A DNA stretch of 64,000 nt from Clarkia xantiana subsp. parviflora (Eukaryota > Streptophyta > Magnoliopsida > Myrtales > Onagraceae): assembly GCA_036873135.1 (NCBI GenBank), contig JAPTYO010000023.1, positions 2,491,834-2,555,833 on the forward strand, read 5' to 3'. Position 1 is the stretch's first letter. Each line of letters opens with the position of its first letter. The notes under the pieces are model-generated. The model saw only the letters and a program-made list of their open reading frames with translations. It did not search any database and was not told the DNA's origin. Both the position numbers and the translations under genes were made by a program. Positions 47,158 through 59,972 of this stretch are shown here, one piece after another.

Positions 47158-47984
47158 TGTTAGGTTCCGAGATCAGGGTCAACGGGTGGTCGGCTCAAAT
47201 CTCGTTCCTCACTGGAGATGTGGGTGGTCCGGTTCTCTCGGGTTGCACTGTCTTAGCTTGCGTCCTTCCTTCCTTCCTTAGCTTCTCTTCTCCTTTCACC
47301 CTGCAGAAGGGGCAATACCAGGCACAGAGGGGGGGGGGGGGTGGTGCCTGATGAACCCTCTCCGATGCCTAAGTCAGTATCGTTTTTAGAGAGATAAAGC
47401 TAGAGAGATGTCAGAGCAAAATTATCCAAATTGCCCAGCTGTCCAAATGAATTGTGAAGGTGGGGTATTTATAGGCAACGGTGTCATTAAGGTGGCTTAA
47501 TGACATCGTTAACCTTTAAACACAGTTAATTAACCTTTAAACGCATGATTAAAGACTTTAAGGATACGGAGAAGGTAGGCGGAGCAAACCGAGTATGGGA
47601 GTCCAAAAATGGTACCGGGGCCCTTGGGGGGAAGGGAAATCCGACCCCTAAGGGTAGGGGTTGGGTGAGGGCACCCAACCCTCCTAGGGAGGATGGGGTT
47701 GGCCAACCCCATCCCTCCTAGGAGAGATCGGGTTGGCCGACCCGATCTCTCCTAGGAGAGATCGGGTTGGCTGACCCGATCTCCCCTAGGGGAGGTCGGG
47801 TGTGGCCACCCAACCTCACCTAAGTGAGTTTGACTCGGCCGGACGAGCGCCTCGGCCTCGTCCGTGCCGTTGGTGTTCTCGCGAAATGTTCGGGTTGAAG
47901 TTTCGATTTACAACCAATAATGGGATGATAAAAATACAACGGTTCGGAAGTCAACAGGTTCAAATTGGGCGTATATCCATCACA
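47158..47984 (-). repeat. 5' LTR (827 bp)
   Basis: Sense-orientation 5' LTR. It differs from the other copy by about ten substitutions, a longer G run (47328-47340) and one fewer step of the palindrome ladder. The primer-binding site lies directly to its left at about 47140-47156. Confidence 0.93.
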
Positions 47985-47989
47985 ATGGG

Positions 47990-49654
47990 CTATGGATCGC
48001 GATATAAGTATGTGCACCATTTCCGCTGCGTATTAGGTACCTGGCATGTATCTGTTTTGATACGTATGAATTCTCCTTAAAATCAACATCTGATTCCAAT
48101 AAAGACTCTGATTCTGAGTCTAACTCCGATTCCGAGTCTAATTCGGGAAAATAAGTAGTTGGAGCCTTGAGAATAAATAACTTACGCATTCTTCTTCGTC
48201 CAGCAAGAAACGAAGGAAGGCCCAATGAAGGAGGCGCCATGTGAGTCTTCTCTTAAATTCCAAACTCTACAACGCTAACAAAGCGGGAGACCTATAACAC
48301 AAAAAGAGAACCCATATGCGCATCAACAACGTTCCACCGACAAAATAGCAAACACGCTCACTACGGGGGCAATGCGCAAGACACAAAGCGTAATCGATGC
48401 GAGGGTCAACACCCCACGTCCGAAATACAAAACATGCTCACTACAGGGGCAACTATATTTACAACTTTATAATTAGAGGTTGTAAAAAAGAACGATCGAC
48501 AGAAGGATTTATCCTTAAGGAAGCAACCATACCGTCAACCCCAGAAAAACAAAGCTTTCGCCCGGGAAATTCCCGCAATCAACATAAAAGGTAATCATTT
48601 ATCTCGCATTTAAGGATTCAAACAATTCAAAGTAACCATGAATGACAAGTTTCAATTATATGACAATGAAAGATAGGAAACAAATGCAAACACAAGGCGG
48701 AAAAAAATCGAACATTGGAGGAATTCGAAGTTGACACTTTATATGACAATGAAAGATAGGATACAAATGCAAACACAAGGCGGAAAAAATCGAACATTGG
48801 AGGAATTCGAAGTTGACACTGAAATCGCGTTACCACCCGAGCAAACCGATTCAACTCGGTCCAAAAACCCAGCCAGGCTCAAGGAATCCGATTTGGCCGA
48901 AGCCGCTACCGCCACCGCCGGAGCCCTCCGATAGTCGGAGTCACCGTACGCCGCCGCTCCCAGTCGCTCCCGCGAGAAATTACGCCCACCGGAGTCGTTG
49001 GGCGTCGCCGATGATCCCAGCCGCTCCCAAGTCAATCAAACGCATGCCGGAGTCGCCGTACGCCGCCGCGAGCTGCACCCCGTCCCACCACGCCAAAAAC
49101 CAAGCTGGAATTGGACCAGATCGAACACCAAACGATTTTCTCTACTAAACCATGGCTACTGCTTGCACTCCAAGAAAGAAACAAAGAAAGTATGAAGAAA
49201 TGTCTTTCTTCTCTCCCAATTAGAAATGAGTTTTTGAGACAAATGTGAGAGTTTTCAAAATGGAGGCTACTAAAAATGAGATAAGCCTCTCCTTTTTATA
49301 AGGGGGAGATCAAAATGTTAGAATCAAAGGGGTCTATACTCTTACTCACACTAATGATTATAACATATTTGTGCTCATACTCATACTCATGCTCATATCC
49401 ATGGGTATACTAACACACACACACTCTCACGCTTATGCTTACAACATATTTGTGCTCATACTCATATTTATGTTTATACTAATATCTATGATTTCTTATT
49501 TCTCAAAGGAAGAAGGAAAAATCATCGCATCCCCGTGCATCAACAAATATTGGGATCGTCAAAAGGTAAAAAGAGTTCATGAGCTCAATTGGGTGCCCAT
49601 CCCATTACATATAATCAAACAAAGGTAAAACCATTATTTGACTCGGGGGGCAAA
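47990..49654. other. Probable interior remnant of an older LTR element
   Basis: Ends in a purine tract (actcggggggcaaa) that abuts the LTR at 49655, so this DNA is likely the 3' interior of that element, into which the 10.5-kb retrotransposon inserted. It holds two copies of a cgctcactacgggggcaa-like motif (about 48356 and 48433). It also has an 83-bp tandem duplication and a GC-rich stretch 48830-49110 with open frames but no recognisable protein. On the minus strand 47980-48240 a frame starts MAPPSLGLPSFLAGRRRM; I do not recognise it. Confidence 0.4.
48658..48820. repeat. 83-bp tandem duplication
   Basis: Two adjacent copies run from atatgacaatgaaagatagg to gaattcgaagttgacact, differing by about two bases and one A. 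Confidence 0.9.
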
Positions 49655-50214
49655 TGATGGATATACACCCAGTTTGAACTCACTTAGGCTCGACTTAGTC
49701 GCCATGTCGACCTTACGCACGGTTACAAACCGAAACATTGACACCGATCGACCAATGACCTAAAAACGACCAGAAGGAACTCACCCATCGGGCAAAAAAG
49801 TGGTCTGGATGAGATAACATCCATCTGAACTAGTCTGGATGAACCATACTCGCCCGGACACGAAAAGGGTCCGAGCGCTTCGAACGCTTGGATCCTTATC
49901 CCCGGGGTACGCCCTTGAGGCCACTTCGAAACGTCAATACCCACATGAAAGATACGTGGACCCCACTAAAGTACTATGGACCCCTCTGATGCCAAACATG
50001 ATATAAACATGTATTATCTGCGAATAAGCACTATTCCAGGTTAGTACAATCCTTATCTGGATTAGTATTATTGAGACTCTATAAATAGAGCTCAAGGTCA
50101 TTCATTTCAAATGTAACTCACTTCTCTACTAAGATACTATTTTATCTCTTTACAACTTGAGACTTACTTAAGCATCATAGTGGGTTTACCGGGAACACCC
50201 CCCCGTTTTCCTCA
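49655..50214 (+). mobile_element. LTR (560 bp) of an older Tat-like element
   Basis: Starts TGATGGATATACACCC, similar to the start of the LTR of the 10.5-kb element (TGTGATGGATATACGCCC), and is preceded by a purine tract, as a 3' LTR should be. It ends ccgttttcctCA. It contains a TATA-like ctataaatagag (50089-50100), followed by a leader-like acttctctac stretch. The partner LTR is not seen in the window, so it is a solo or truncated remnant. Confidence 0.6.
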
Positions 50215-50534
50215 GGTCATCGATGGAAGGAATACGAGAAGAAGTGCCAACAACGAGGATCCTGAATGACATGATCCAACAAACAACAATGATAGTTGGG
50301 GTTTGATGGTTTCACATTTTAAAGTCGTTGGAAATTGAAAGATCTCAGAATCTACTAGTTCACTCATTTTATAGCAAATACTACGTGGAATAAATAGTTG
50401 GTAATCATGTTATGTAATACGGTATAACGGTTAAGCGCTTCTTTCATTAACTAGAAATTTTCGGTTTAATAGTCATTAAAGTTTTGAGAATGAAAAAATA
50501 CTTATTGTTAGCACCTTACCACATAGTAAAGTTA
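50215..50534. other. Intergenic, no gene seen
   Basis: AT-rich DNA between the LTR and the 50535 repeat, with no coding pattern. Confidence 0.3.
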
Positions 50535-50985
50535 TAAGTGAGTCAAGCTATTTGAAATCGGTTCGATCGATAATCGAATTCGACTCTCTAACTTTCGAGA
50601 TGAGTTTTTTTTGGTACAAATAGAGTTGAGTTTTTTCTGGTACCAATTCCAGTACGAGTTCATTTATACTTGATTCGAGAGGTTTGCGAGCTTATTAGAG
50701 TTTTATTTTTGTCAAAAATAATCCAAGTTGAGTTTGAGCTTACTCGAGCTTTGCATAATATTATATATTCAATTCAAGTCGAGTTCGAGTCAAAAAGCTA
50801 TTCGAGTTGAGTTCGAACTCGAGCTAATGTGTACTATTTATAATTTGGTTGGACAATTATAAGCTTGGAAGGCCAAGTCGAGCCGAACATGAAAAAATTA
50901 GCCTTGGTTGAGTTCGAGTTTAACTAAAATGAGTCGTGTCGATATTGACAGATGCTCGGTTGATTGCACCCCTACCCCTAAGAGC
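50535..50985. repeat. Interspersed repeat rich in TCGAGTT motifs, copy 2
   Basis: Second member of the 9485 repeat family: it begins gtgagtcaagcta and is full of gagttgagttcgaactcgag-type motifs. It ends gattgcacccctaccccta, a terminus like that of plant hAT elements. It is uninterrupted here and shows the intact right end that the first copy lost to a hAT insertion. Confidence 0.6.
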
Positions 50986-51605
50986 TAACCTTGGTACAAA
51001 TGTGAATAATGTACTTATCATGGGCGTTTACAAAAAAAAAAAAAAAAAAAAAACTCTTGTTACATAATAATGTAGGTGTATAAATAAATCATAATATAAG
51101 TGATATAAATGATCTAGTGTATCTACAGTAATAATCAATCAATCTAACATACTACAAGATCACACAAAGATCAAATTTGGTAAAGCGCGTAGCGTATCCA
51201 TCAGTACCTTCGCCGACGGAAGGGTAGAGTGGTAACTTCGTCAAAATAACGTACACCACAAGCTGACAGCCAAGGGGACTAAACTGCAATAAAAACGAAA
51301 CTCTAGGTATCGATCCTTAATTATGCGGTAAAAGTTGCTTGCAGTGCAATTAACATCAAGCGGGACTCCAGAGAGGAGAGAGAAAGAGAAAGAGAAAAGC
51401 ATTTCTATAGACAGAGCGAGCGAGCAGACACGGTTAAAGGTCAAACCCAACAACCACCTTCAAGACCACCGCGAAACGCCACAACCTCAGCGATTCACGG
51501 CGATACTACCGAAGACTCCGCCGCTCCTCCTCTTTATGCTGCTCGTGATTGTCCTGCCGGTGCTCCCCGGTGGCCGGTGACCCTCGAATTCGGCTCTGTT
51601 TGATT
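50986..51605 (+). promoter_or_regulatory. ATG18 promoter and 5' UTR
   Basis: A GA-rich leader tract (gagaggagagagaaagagaa, 51372-51391) precedes a C-rich stretch to the ATG at 51606. A 22-A run is near 51030. Transcription probably begins near 51340-51380, judged from composition only. Confidence 0.4.
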
Positions 51606-54600
51606 ATGAAGAGTTATAACCACAAGCCTAATACCAACGGTTTTGTTAATAATCACAAGATCAGTAACACTAATGGATTCTTGCCTTACTCACTGAAATT
51701 CATCTCCTCCTGCATCAAGACCGCCTCCTCTGGTGTACGCTCCGCCAGTGCCTCTGTTGCCGCTTCAATTGCCTCCGGCGCTGGACATGAACACAAGGAT
51801 CAGGTCTTGTAATTTTGAACTTCGATCGTAATTGAATGTATGATGACTAGCTCAGCTCCCAGTATGATGACCCTAATGTCAATTAGTTGCTGTTTAGCTC
51901 GAATCGTTGCTCATTTAAGTAGATATGTTAATTGAGCTAGTTTCGTAATCTATTATTAGTATTACCTGATGCGGAATTAGCTGGGCGCGAGCATATTTTT
52001 GCTGAATTAGATCTCAGTGATGAATATAGGTCTACTAGTTCTGCCATTGCGTGATTTCTTCTGGCAAATTGATGATTCTTAGGCGCCTTGGTAATTGTAT
52101 AGGTTGATGACCTTTCTTGTCTCTTTCCGGGAAATGATGGTTGTAGTTCATCAGATATGAGATATGTATTCGGAAGGTGGTGTAGTTCCTTCTTGTTTGA
52201 TTTTGGGCATCGAGATTCAGGACTCTAGAGGATAATGAAATAATAACTATTATTAGCAAGTAAAAATGCATATAGAAAGAAGAAACTTTGGAGTCCCTAA
52301 GTCCCTAATTTATTGCTACTAGACTCTAATTCTGGAGAAATTCTGAATTAGGCTACTTCGTCAGCCTTTCTGAATTTCTGTATAATTGGCATAATTACTG
52401 GAAGAAAGTTAGAGGGCCCACACCAACATTGTATCTCTTATTGTCCATGCCTTTGATTGAGGGACATATTCAGACGAGCTCTGCAGATAAAAAGATATTT
52501 GATGAAAATGTCTAGTCTCTTGACATATATCAGGAGCATGAAATTCATTGGTTATACTCAAATTAAAAATAATAATGTTATGAGCTTGAGAGCTTATTAA
52601 CTCAGTAATGAATATGATCGTTGAGATATTCTTGCAAAAGGATACTAAAGAACAGTGATTGTGCTCCCCAATTAACATTGTTATTAGATGCATGATGTAC
52701 TTCTGCTTGACAGTATGTGTAGAGCACCGATCTTGTGGTATCTTTTCTACTTATGCATGCTTTTGCCAATTTTCTTTCTGTCATGGCTCACAACGGGTAT
52801 TTCTTCATATTTAAGCAGGTGCTCTGGTGTTCCTTTGATACCATAGAGCTTGGCCAAGCTTCCTTCAAACGTGTTCTTTTGCTTGGCTACTCAAATGGAT
52901 TTCAAGTTCTTGATGTTGAAGATGCCTCTAATGTCAGTGAACTTGTTTCGAAGCGTGATGATCCGGTCACATTCTTACAGATGCAACCCTTACCTGCAAA
53001 ATCAAAGGGCTTTGAAGGATTCAGGGCATCTCATCCTTTACTGCTGGTGGTTGCATCCGATGAATCAAAGAGCCCCAGCGTAGCTCAAAATGGAAGAGAA
53101 GGTTTACCTAGAGACAGCTCCGATGCTCAAATTGGAAATCTTGTTCTTTCATCGACTGCCGTTCGATTTTACTCACTCAGATCTCACAATTATGTTCACG
53201 TATTGAGATTTCGATCAACTGTACATATGGTTAGATGCAGTCCTCACATAGTAGCTGTTGGTCTCGCAGCACAAGTGAGTATTGGAATATTTTAGTATAT
53301 GTGATGCACATTTAATTGGTTGACCATATTGAGACAATTGGATCTTTACCTTTATAGTATTTTCTATTGGGGGGAGCTACACTTTCATAACTATGTCAGA
53401 TACCATTTTGGAAGTAGACAGCGCATTAAGGATTGTAGCATGAATGTAGTTCTGCATTCTTAGAAGCAACAAATGTAACCAGTCTTTGCATATATACTCA
53501 TGGAAAAGGAATTGTCCTTTAACGTATCTCTTTTCTTTTGCTTGCAGGTGTACTGCTTTGATGCACTCACTCTTGAAAATAAATTCAGCGTTCTTACCTA
53601 CCCAATGCCACAGTTGGGTGGCCAGGGATGCAGCGGGGTCAATATTGGCTATGGCCCCATGGATGTTGGTGCTAGATGGCTAGCTTTTGCTCCCAACAAT
53701 CCCTTGTCGTCCAACACAGGCCGCCTTAGTCCAAAAAGTCTTACTCCTTCACCAGGTGTTAGTCCATCGACGTCCCCCAGCAATGGCAGTCTCATGGCAC
53801 GTTATGCAATGGAATCTAGTAAGCAGTTGGCATCTGGGCTGATTAACCTAAGCGACATGGGGTACAAAACTTTGTCTAGATATTATCAAGAATTCATCCC
53901 TGATGGTGCTAGCTCTCCAATACCATCCAATTCAAGCTGGAAAGTTCGTGCACAAAATCATTCCACTGAAACAGATACTGCTGGAGTGGTTAGTCTTTTT
54001 AATTTACGGAGATTTATAGGAGGCTCCTAACATGACATCTTAAGATCTTCACCTGGTCCAGTTATAAAATGTTGTAGTGCAGATTGCACGTTTACATGAA
54101 ATGATGCATTCAACGTTTTCACTAATGGAAGGTTTCAGTTTCATAATATATATGTACTTGTAGAGTAATTGCTTATATGTGCTACTAAAACTGGGCTTGT
54201 TTATATTTGGTCAACTGTTGCATTGTCTATTATGTGGAAACCCTCTGCTGGAACCTGGGTCTTATAAGGATATTTTTTTCTTACTAATTATAATTATGAT
54301 TGTTGCAGGTGGTTGTCAAGGACTTTGTTTCCAGAGCTATTATATCTCAGTTTAAGGCTCATAGTAGTCCAATTTCCACATTGTGCTTTGATCCAAGCGG
54401 AACACTACTATTGACTGCTTCAGTTCATGGAAACAATATCAACATATTTCGAATAATGCCACGTTGCTCAAAACCAGGATCTAGTCAAAACTATGACTGG
54501 AGTTCTTCCCATGTGCATCTGTACAAACTCCATCGAGGAGTGACTTCAGCTGTAAGTCTTCCCTTATACCATTATAATAATAATTAGATGGTCGAATAAT

Positions 54601-57600
54601 GTAATTCTGATTTCTCTCTTTGTTAATGTAGTTGATACAGGATATCTGCTTTAGTCATTACAGTCAATGGGTTGCTGTAATAACTGCCAAGGGAACCTGT
54701 CATATTTTTCTTCTGTCGCCCTTTGGTGGTGAGGCTGCTCTGCAAATACATAATTCTGATGTTGGGCAGCCTACTCTCCTACCAGTTTTATCTCTACCAT
54801 GGTGGTCTACTCCGTCATTTATGACGAATCAACAATCTTCATCATCACAGTTCTTGCCACCCCCGCCTGTAACATCTTATGTGACTAGCAGAATTAAGAA
54901 CAACAACTCTGGTTGGCTAAATTCAGTGAGTAACGTGGCATCATCTGCAAATGGGAAGATCAGTGCCCCATCAGGTGCAGCTGCTGCTGTATTTCATAGT
55001 TTGGGTCTCCATAATCCCCAGTCATCTCTTGCCAAAGCCAAACCTTTGGAGCACTTGTTGGTCTATACTCCTACTGGGCATATAGTACAATATGAACTTT
55101 TGCCTTCTATGGGGGTAGAATCCAGTACAAATGTTTCACGAACTGTGCTAACTACTCCAGCACAAGTGCAAGATGAAGATTTAAGGGTAAAAGTTGAACC
55201 TCTTCAGTGGTGGGATGTTTGCCGAAGAACAGATTGGCCTGAAAGAGAGGAGTGTGTTTCTGGGCTCACTTTTGACAAGGACACTTGTGATGCTGTCATG
55301 GTTGGATCTGGTTCTGATGAAAATCATGCTGGAGACAGAGAAGTTGAAGCTTCGTACGATCGATCTCATTTTTATATTGCTAACGCAGAGGTACAGATGA
55401 GCTTTGGCAGGGCACCTATATGGCAACAGTCCAAGGTAACTCCAATTCTTTAAGTGATCATTTCAAGCCTTGTGTCTATTCTCAGTTCTTTCTCTACTCT
55501 GCAGATATCTTTCTACACCATTAGTTCTTTGAGCCCTGATGAGGTTGCCCTCGCTGATGGGAGTAGCAGGGGAGAACTCGAAATTGAGAACTTCTTTGTT
55601 AATGAAGTTGAGATAAGGCGGAAGGATCTGTTGCCTGTTTTCAACCATTTTCAGAAAAATCGATTCAACTGGAGTGGAAGGTAATAGTTATGTTTATCAA
55701 TGTTATTGGTGTTGGAAATGTTTCAACTTTCAATAGGGAATGCCCTGAAAATTCAAATAAACCGTCCTTTCAAGCTGTAGCCTTTTGCGGTTCTAATTTT
55801 GGTGGAGACTGGAGAATAAATACAATGTGACGAATTCTAGTGCTCGATTATTAATTACTATATGTGAATAGTGGTGAGCAATTCCTCCTATGGATAAGTA
55901 ATATGTTAGAATATTAGAGAGGCTTACCATGGTGCATGACCTAAGGTAAATATAAATTCTCTAGTTATGTGGCCTAAATCCTAGTTTGGAGGCATTAGTT
56001 ACCTCATTTTAAAAGTAGTGGTCACATAATTTCTTTTCAAGTAAATGCCGTGTAATCTTCTTCAGGTAGAATATTAATAGATAGTATCAGAACTAATTTA
56101 GCAAGCAACATTCACCCATGGAAAATGTCAGTCCTAAAACACATTGGAAATGGACATATAATTGCTTCAAATGGATGCTCGATTTACCATTGCCATAATA
56201 AAATACATCTTTGCATTTCTTATTATCTTCATTGTTTAATTCCTTGTGTTTTCATTAGGGGTCACCCTGAGGGAGAAGGTACAGCGTTCATCTCTGATAT
56301 GGCTCCGGAGAAATCATCCGGAGATGGCATGATTGCATATCCTCAGCTGGACAGCTCTTTGCAAAACTCAAATGGTACGGACCATTGTAGATAGTAAAGA
56401 TCGATCGAATTTGTTGTTATTGAATTTCATTAAACCTTATTCTGTTATCAGGATCATTGGAGAACTACAATTCACCTATTACTTGGTCTGGAAACGAAAC
56501 TAACAACCAGCCAAGAGGGCATATTGAGACGGCATCACCTGTCTCGAGGCAAACATCTGCTAATCCTTTTGTTTCTACTGAGCAGCAGCAGGGAGCATTC
56601 AATGTTCCCAATAGACCATTAACTTACTTATCAAGCAGCCCAGATAATGCTGACAGAACAACCATCACAGACGAACTAAAGCCGTCAGATTCGAGCGGTG
56701 GTTCCAGTTCCAACATAATTGAAGAGCATATTGTCCATGACTCTTTGGATTTTGAGCATTACTTTCAGGAGGGATACTGTCAACCACCACCAAATGCAAA
56801 CGGGTGTCAAGATCCGGTGGAGGAGGCTAATGTCGACACTGATGGGAATAGCAGTCCCTCTCAGGACAAATCCGAGGAAGATGACGATAACGATGACATG
56901 CTTGGAGGAGTTTTTGATTTCTCTGAAGAAGGTAAGAACTCAAATGTGCCTATTAATTTGCAATGAATTTAGATTGTGCCCTTGCTGAACCAAATTTTGA
57001 TGCCTATAGACAAAATAGACTGCACAAACTTAACATCCAAGTTCTTGCCTGATAAAGCATAAATTTTTTACTGGGTTAAAGGGTCTATTGGTACCATACG
57101 TTTGACCGACGGTGGCTTTTGGTGTAAGATGTTTCATTTTGAATACTTTTGGTACCATACTTTTGCACTTTGTAGAATTTTGGTCTATCCGTTAGTTGGT
57201 CGTTACTTTTGGCCGTTAAATGACACGTGCAAGACACTTTTGATTTTGTTCAATTTAGTCCTCTAATACATACCTAACTTTTTTTGGTTCAATTTAGTCC
57301 CAAAGAATCCAAATCGAACCACTAGGTTCAATGGACCAGCCCCGGACCAGCTAGATTTGGGTTCTTTGGACTAAATTGAACAAAAAAAATTAGAGATGTA
57401 TTAGAGCGACAAAATTGAACAAAATCAAAAGTATAGGGCAAGTTACGTGATTTGCACATGTCATTTAACGACCAACTAACGGATGGACCAATAGTCTACA
57501 AAGTGCAAACATATGGTACCAAAAGTATACAAAATGAAACATCTTGTACCAAAAGCCACAATCGATCAAACGTATGGTATCAAAAGATCTTTAACCCTTT

Positions 57601-57706
57601 TTTTACTGTATGCGGTTTAGAGTTTAATCGATGAACTTTGTACGTGATTATATATAATCTCATATGCATTTGTTCTCTTTCTCTGAATGTAATAATTACA
57701 GGTTGA
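51606..57706 (+). CDS. ATG18H: BCAS3-domain ATG18 autophagy protein (ATG18h/g type), complete
   Basis: PROPPIN-type beta-propeller protein for autophagosome formation, of the large plant ATG18f/g/h group with a BCAS3 domain. Nine exons: 51606-51803, 52819-53274, 53548-53988, 54309-54551, 54632-55435, 55505-55680, 56259-56374, 56452-56931, 57702-57706. They give 972 aa. The N-terminus NGFLPYSLKFISSCIKTASS is typical of the group. WD repeats include LLGYSNGFQVLDVEDASNVS and SPISTLCFDPSGTLLLTAS. The phosphoinositide-binding FRRG position reads LHRG (439-442), as in its plant relatives. The BCAS3 region (about 560-760) has VKVEPLQWWDVCRRTDW. An acidic tail ends DDMLGGVFDFSEEG. The last exon supplies only the final glycine and stop, across a 770-bp intron that holds a Mutator-like element. 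ATG18h is favoured over ATG18g by the C-terminal tail, from memory of the families. Confidence 0.92.
57073..57598. mobile_element. Mutator-like foldback element inside the last ATG18 intron, 526 bp
   Basis: Starts gggttaaagggtctattgg and ends with a complement (aaaagatctttaaccct). The 9-bp target duplication ttttttact is at 57064-57072 and 57599-57607, with one extra T at the right junction. Arms match inverted over about 200 bp (ggtaccatacgtttga and its partner). The centre carries gtcccaaagaatccaaatc mirrored. Confidence 0.8.
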
Positions 57707-59049
57707 TGTTCGCCATCTAGCTCGGGTTCTGCAGTGAAGTTCCTTCCACCCGAGCATAAATTAAAGCAGAGATGACCGAATCTATATACACGCAATTCCA
57801 GTTTCATTAACACATCTGATCGGATCGGGATCAAACTGACGGGTACATATACATATAAGTACGAACTTTGGGACCATGGTTATCTTCTTCTTCTTTAAGG
57901 GGTCGAATATATATATATATGGACTCTGGGGTTTCTTCATCTGTTCTTCTAATTCTCATGTACATAAAGCTGTAAATTGGGACTATGGTATCAGGAACTA
58001 CGTTGTTCGTGTGAACAGTTTGGTTCTGCACTTTGTAACATTATTGTTATTATTCATCATTCTTGGGAAAAAGGAAAAAAAATAAATAAAGAGGTGGAAA
58101 ATGTTGTGAAACGAAAATTCTATCACAAGGCTTTGTGGAAATTTCACTTTTGTTACTAGTTTTATCTTCCTTTAAAAGTAGACTTAAATGATATTAGTTG
58201 TATCATAGATCAATTCAGAAAGGTTAATTTTGTTTCCTATTGCTAGGAGCCTAGGACGACAGTGTAATGAGAATATTGATGCCTTATGGTATTTAGGTAT
58301 TTTAGATGATTTTTTAATTAATTGTTAGTAGAATATTTGTTAGTAGAATATATATAAAGTTGTAATGCATTAATTTCACAGGAAACTTGCGTTGTTGTCT
58401 TGCACTATTCTTTGTGCAAGTTGCAATTTGCTATTTGACCTTTAAAGAGTTTTACAAGTGATTAGTTGAACTTTGAAAAATCTGCAATTTGGATAATGGA
58501 CACATGCACATTTTCATTACCATAGCAGCCAACAAATGCATTTTAATGTGACAAATTGGAATAGCTTTCATTACAATACATTTTTTTTTTTAAATAAGGG
58601 GACGACTACAAAAAAAAAAGGTCACGGTACAAGCTATTTATTGCAGTGCCATTATAATCTCTCTTAAATATTGTAGGAATCTTGTTACAATACATTATTT
58701 GGAAATAATTTCTATCATGTTTTATCAAAAAAATCAGGACATTTCTACTATGCTCTTGAAGCATCATGCTTTTGCCACTATTTTTTTTTTCTACTACCCT
58801 AAAGTTGAACCCCATAAGGAAATTAATATTATTAATAGAATGATACACATCTTAGATGTAGTTAAAAAAAATCTTACTTTTTCATACTCTTAAAGTTTTA
58901 TTTATGTTACAATTAAGTTCACCATAGTATTAAAAAAAGCAAAAGTATGGTGCTCCAAGAGCATGGTAGAAAAATCCAAAAAATCAATCGTTTTTTTTTT
59001 TCGTGGAAAAGTGCTCAAAGTCCGGTCCAGATGTCAATAATATATATTA
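57707..59049. other. Intergenic between ATG18 and the copine, no gene seen
   Basis: Contains the ATG18 3' UTR and then AT-rich DNA with several poly-A/T runs (58588, 58792, 58990). No coding frame resembles a protein. Confidence 0.4.
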
Positions 59050-59676
59050 GGGTTAATTACCAAATTGCTAGCTAAACTTTACACGAATGTGCAAATTGCT
59101 AACCCATACTTTATTTTGTAGCATATTGCTAGCTGAACTTTCTATACTGTGCAAAAAGTTAGCTCCATTCATTTTTCTGTTAGCCTTGGACGGGAAATAC
59201 TTTCAAAAATTGCTAAAGACACCCCAAGGTTTTACTATAATAATATAATGACATGATGTTTATATAAAATCAAATTTGTAAATAATACATGTTAATAAAT
59301 ATATAAAAGAAAAAAATTTCACTTAAAAATATTAAAAAAAAAGTTTATATTTTTATAAGACATAAACTTTTAAAAAGTATTTTACGTTAGTTTTAAAACT
59401 TTGGATTATATATTTAACTTTTATATTTGCTTTTATATAAAAAAAATATTAGGTTATTATAGAATCATAGTAAAACTTTAGGGTGTTTTAGTAACTTTAA
59501 ATAACATATTCCGTTTTTAGTAATTTCAGAAAATATATTCAGTCCATATTTAATGGAAAAACTAATCGGAGCTATCAATTTTCACATTAGCAAAAGTTCA
59601 GCTAACAATTTGCTACAAAAATAAGTCTAGCTAGCAAACTGCACTTCACGTAAAGTTGATCTTTGATAATTAGCCC
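59050..59676. mobile_element. Mutator-like element, 627 bp
   Basis: Starts gggttaattaccaaattgct and ends gataattagccc. A perfect 9-bp target duplication, tatatatta, is at 59041-59049 and 59677-59685. Arms share gctagctaaactttacacg and complement-type blocks. It has an AT-rich centre and no coding. It ends about 300 bp after (downstream of) the copine stop codon on the minus strand. Confidence 0.88.
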
Positions 59677-59972
59677 TATATATTAATGTTTTGAAAACCA
59701 GACAGTTGAAGTGGTAAGGTGGCCGTCGACCAGTCTGATTCAGTTCAACTTAGTTATTCCGATTCCATCAAATAGATGTAGGCACCGTTCAATTTTCATT
59801 TATGAACAATCATGAACACAGCAAATTGTAGAAGACAGCAAATTGACCACCTTCAACAATCATGAACTGCTACTACTTTGTAAACTTGTATCTACTTCCT
59901 TCCCACAAACTCAAAAACACCCCCCTAACACTTCAAAATCACTTAATATTCACACAACCCATTCCATTCCAT

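Larger units (their letters stand above)
37514..47984 (-). mobile_element. Complete non-autonomous LTR retrotransposon, Tat/Ogre-like Gypsy, 10.5 kb
   Basis: LTRs at 37514-38376 and 47158-47984 are nearly identical. In sense (minus) orientation they start TGTGATGGATATAC and end CCTAACA. A perfect 5-bp target duplication ATGGG flanks the element (37509-37513, 47985-47989). Next to the 5' LTR on the minus strand is a primer site TTGGCGCCGTCTGTGGG (about 47140-47156), resembling the complement of a tRNA-Asp 3' end. Next to the 3' LTR is a purine tract CGGGGGCA (38377-38384). Inside, in sense order, are a gag-protease frame, a second gag-like segment, a minisatellite array, and a gene on the opposite strand. 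No reverse transcriptase, RNase H or integrase is present, so mobility would need proteins from an autonomous relative. Only about ten substitutions separate the LTRs, so insertion is recent. Confidence 0.93.
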
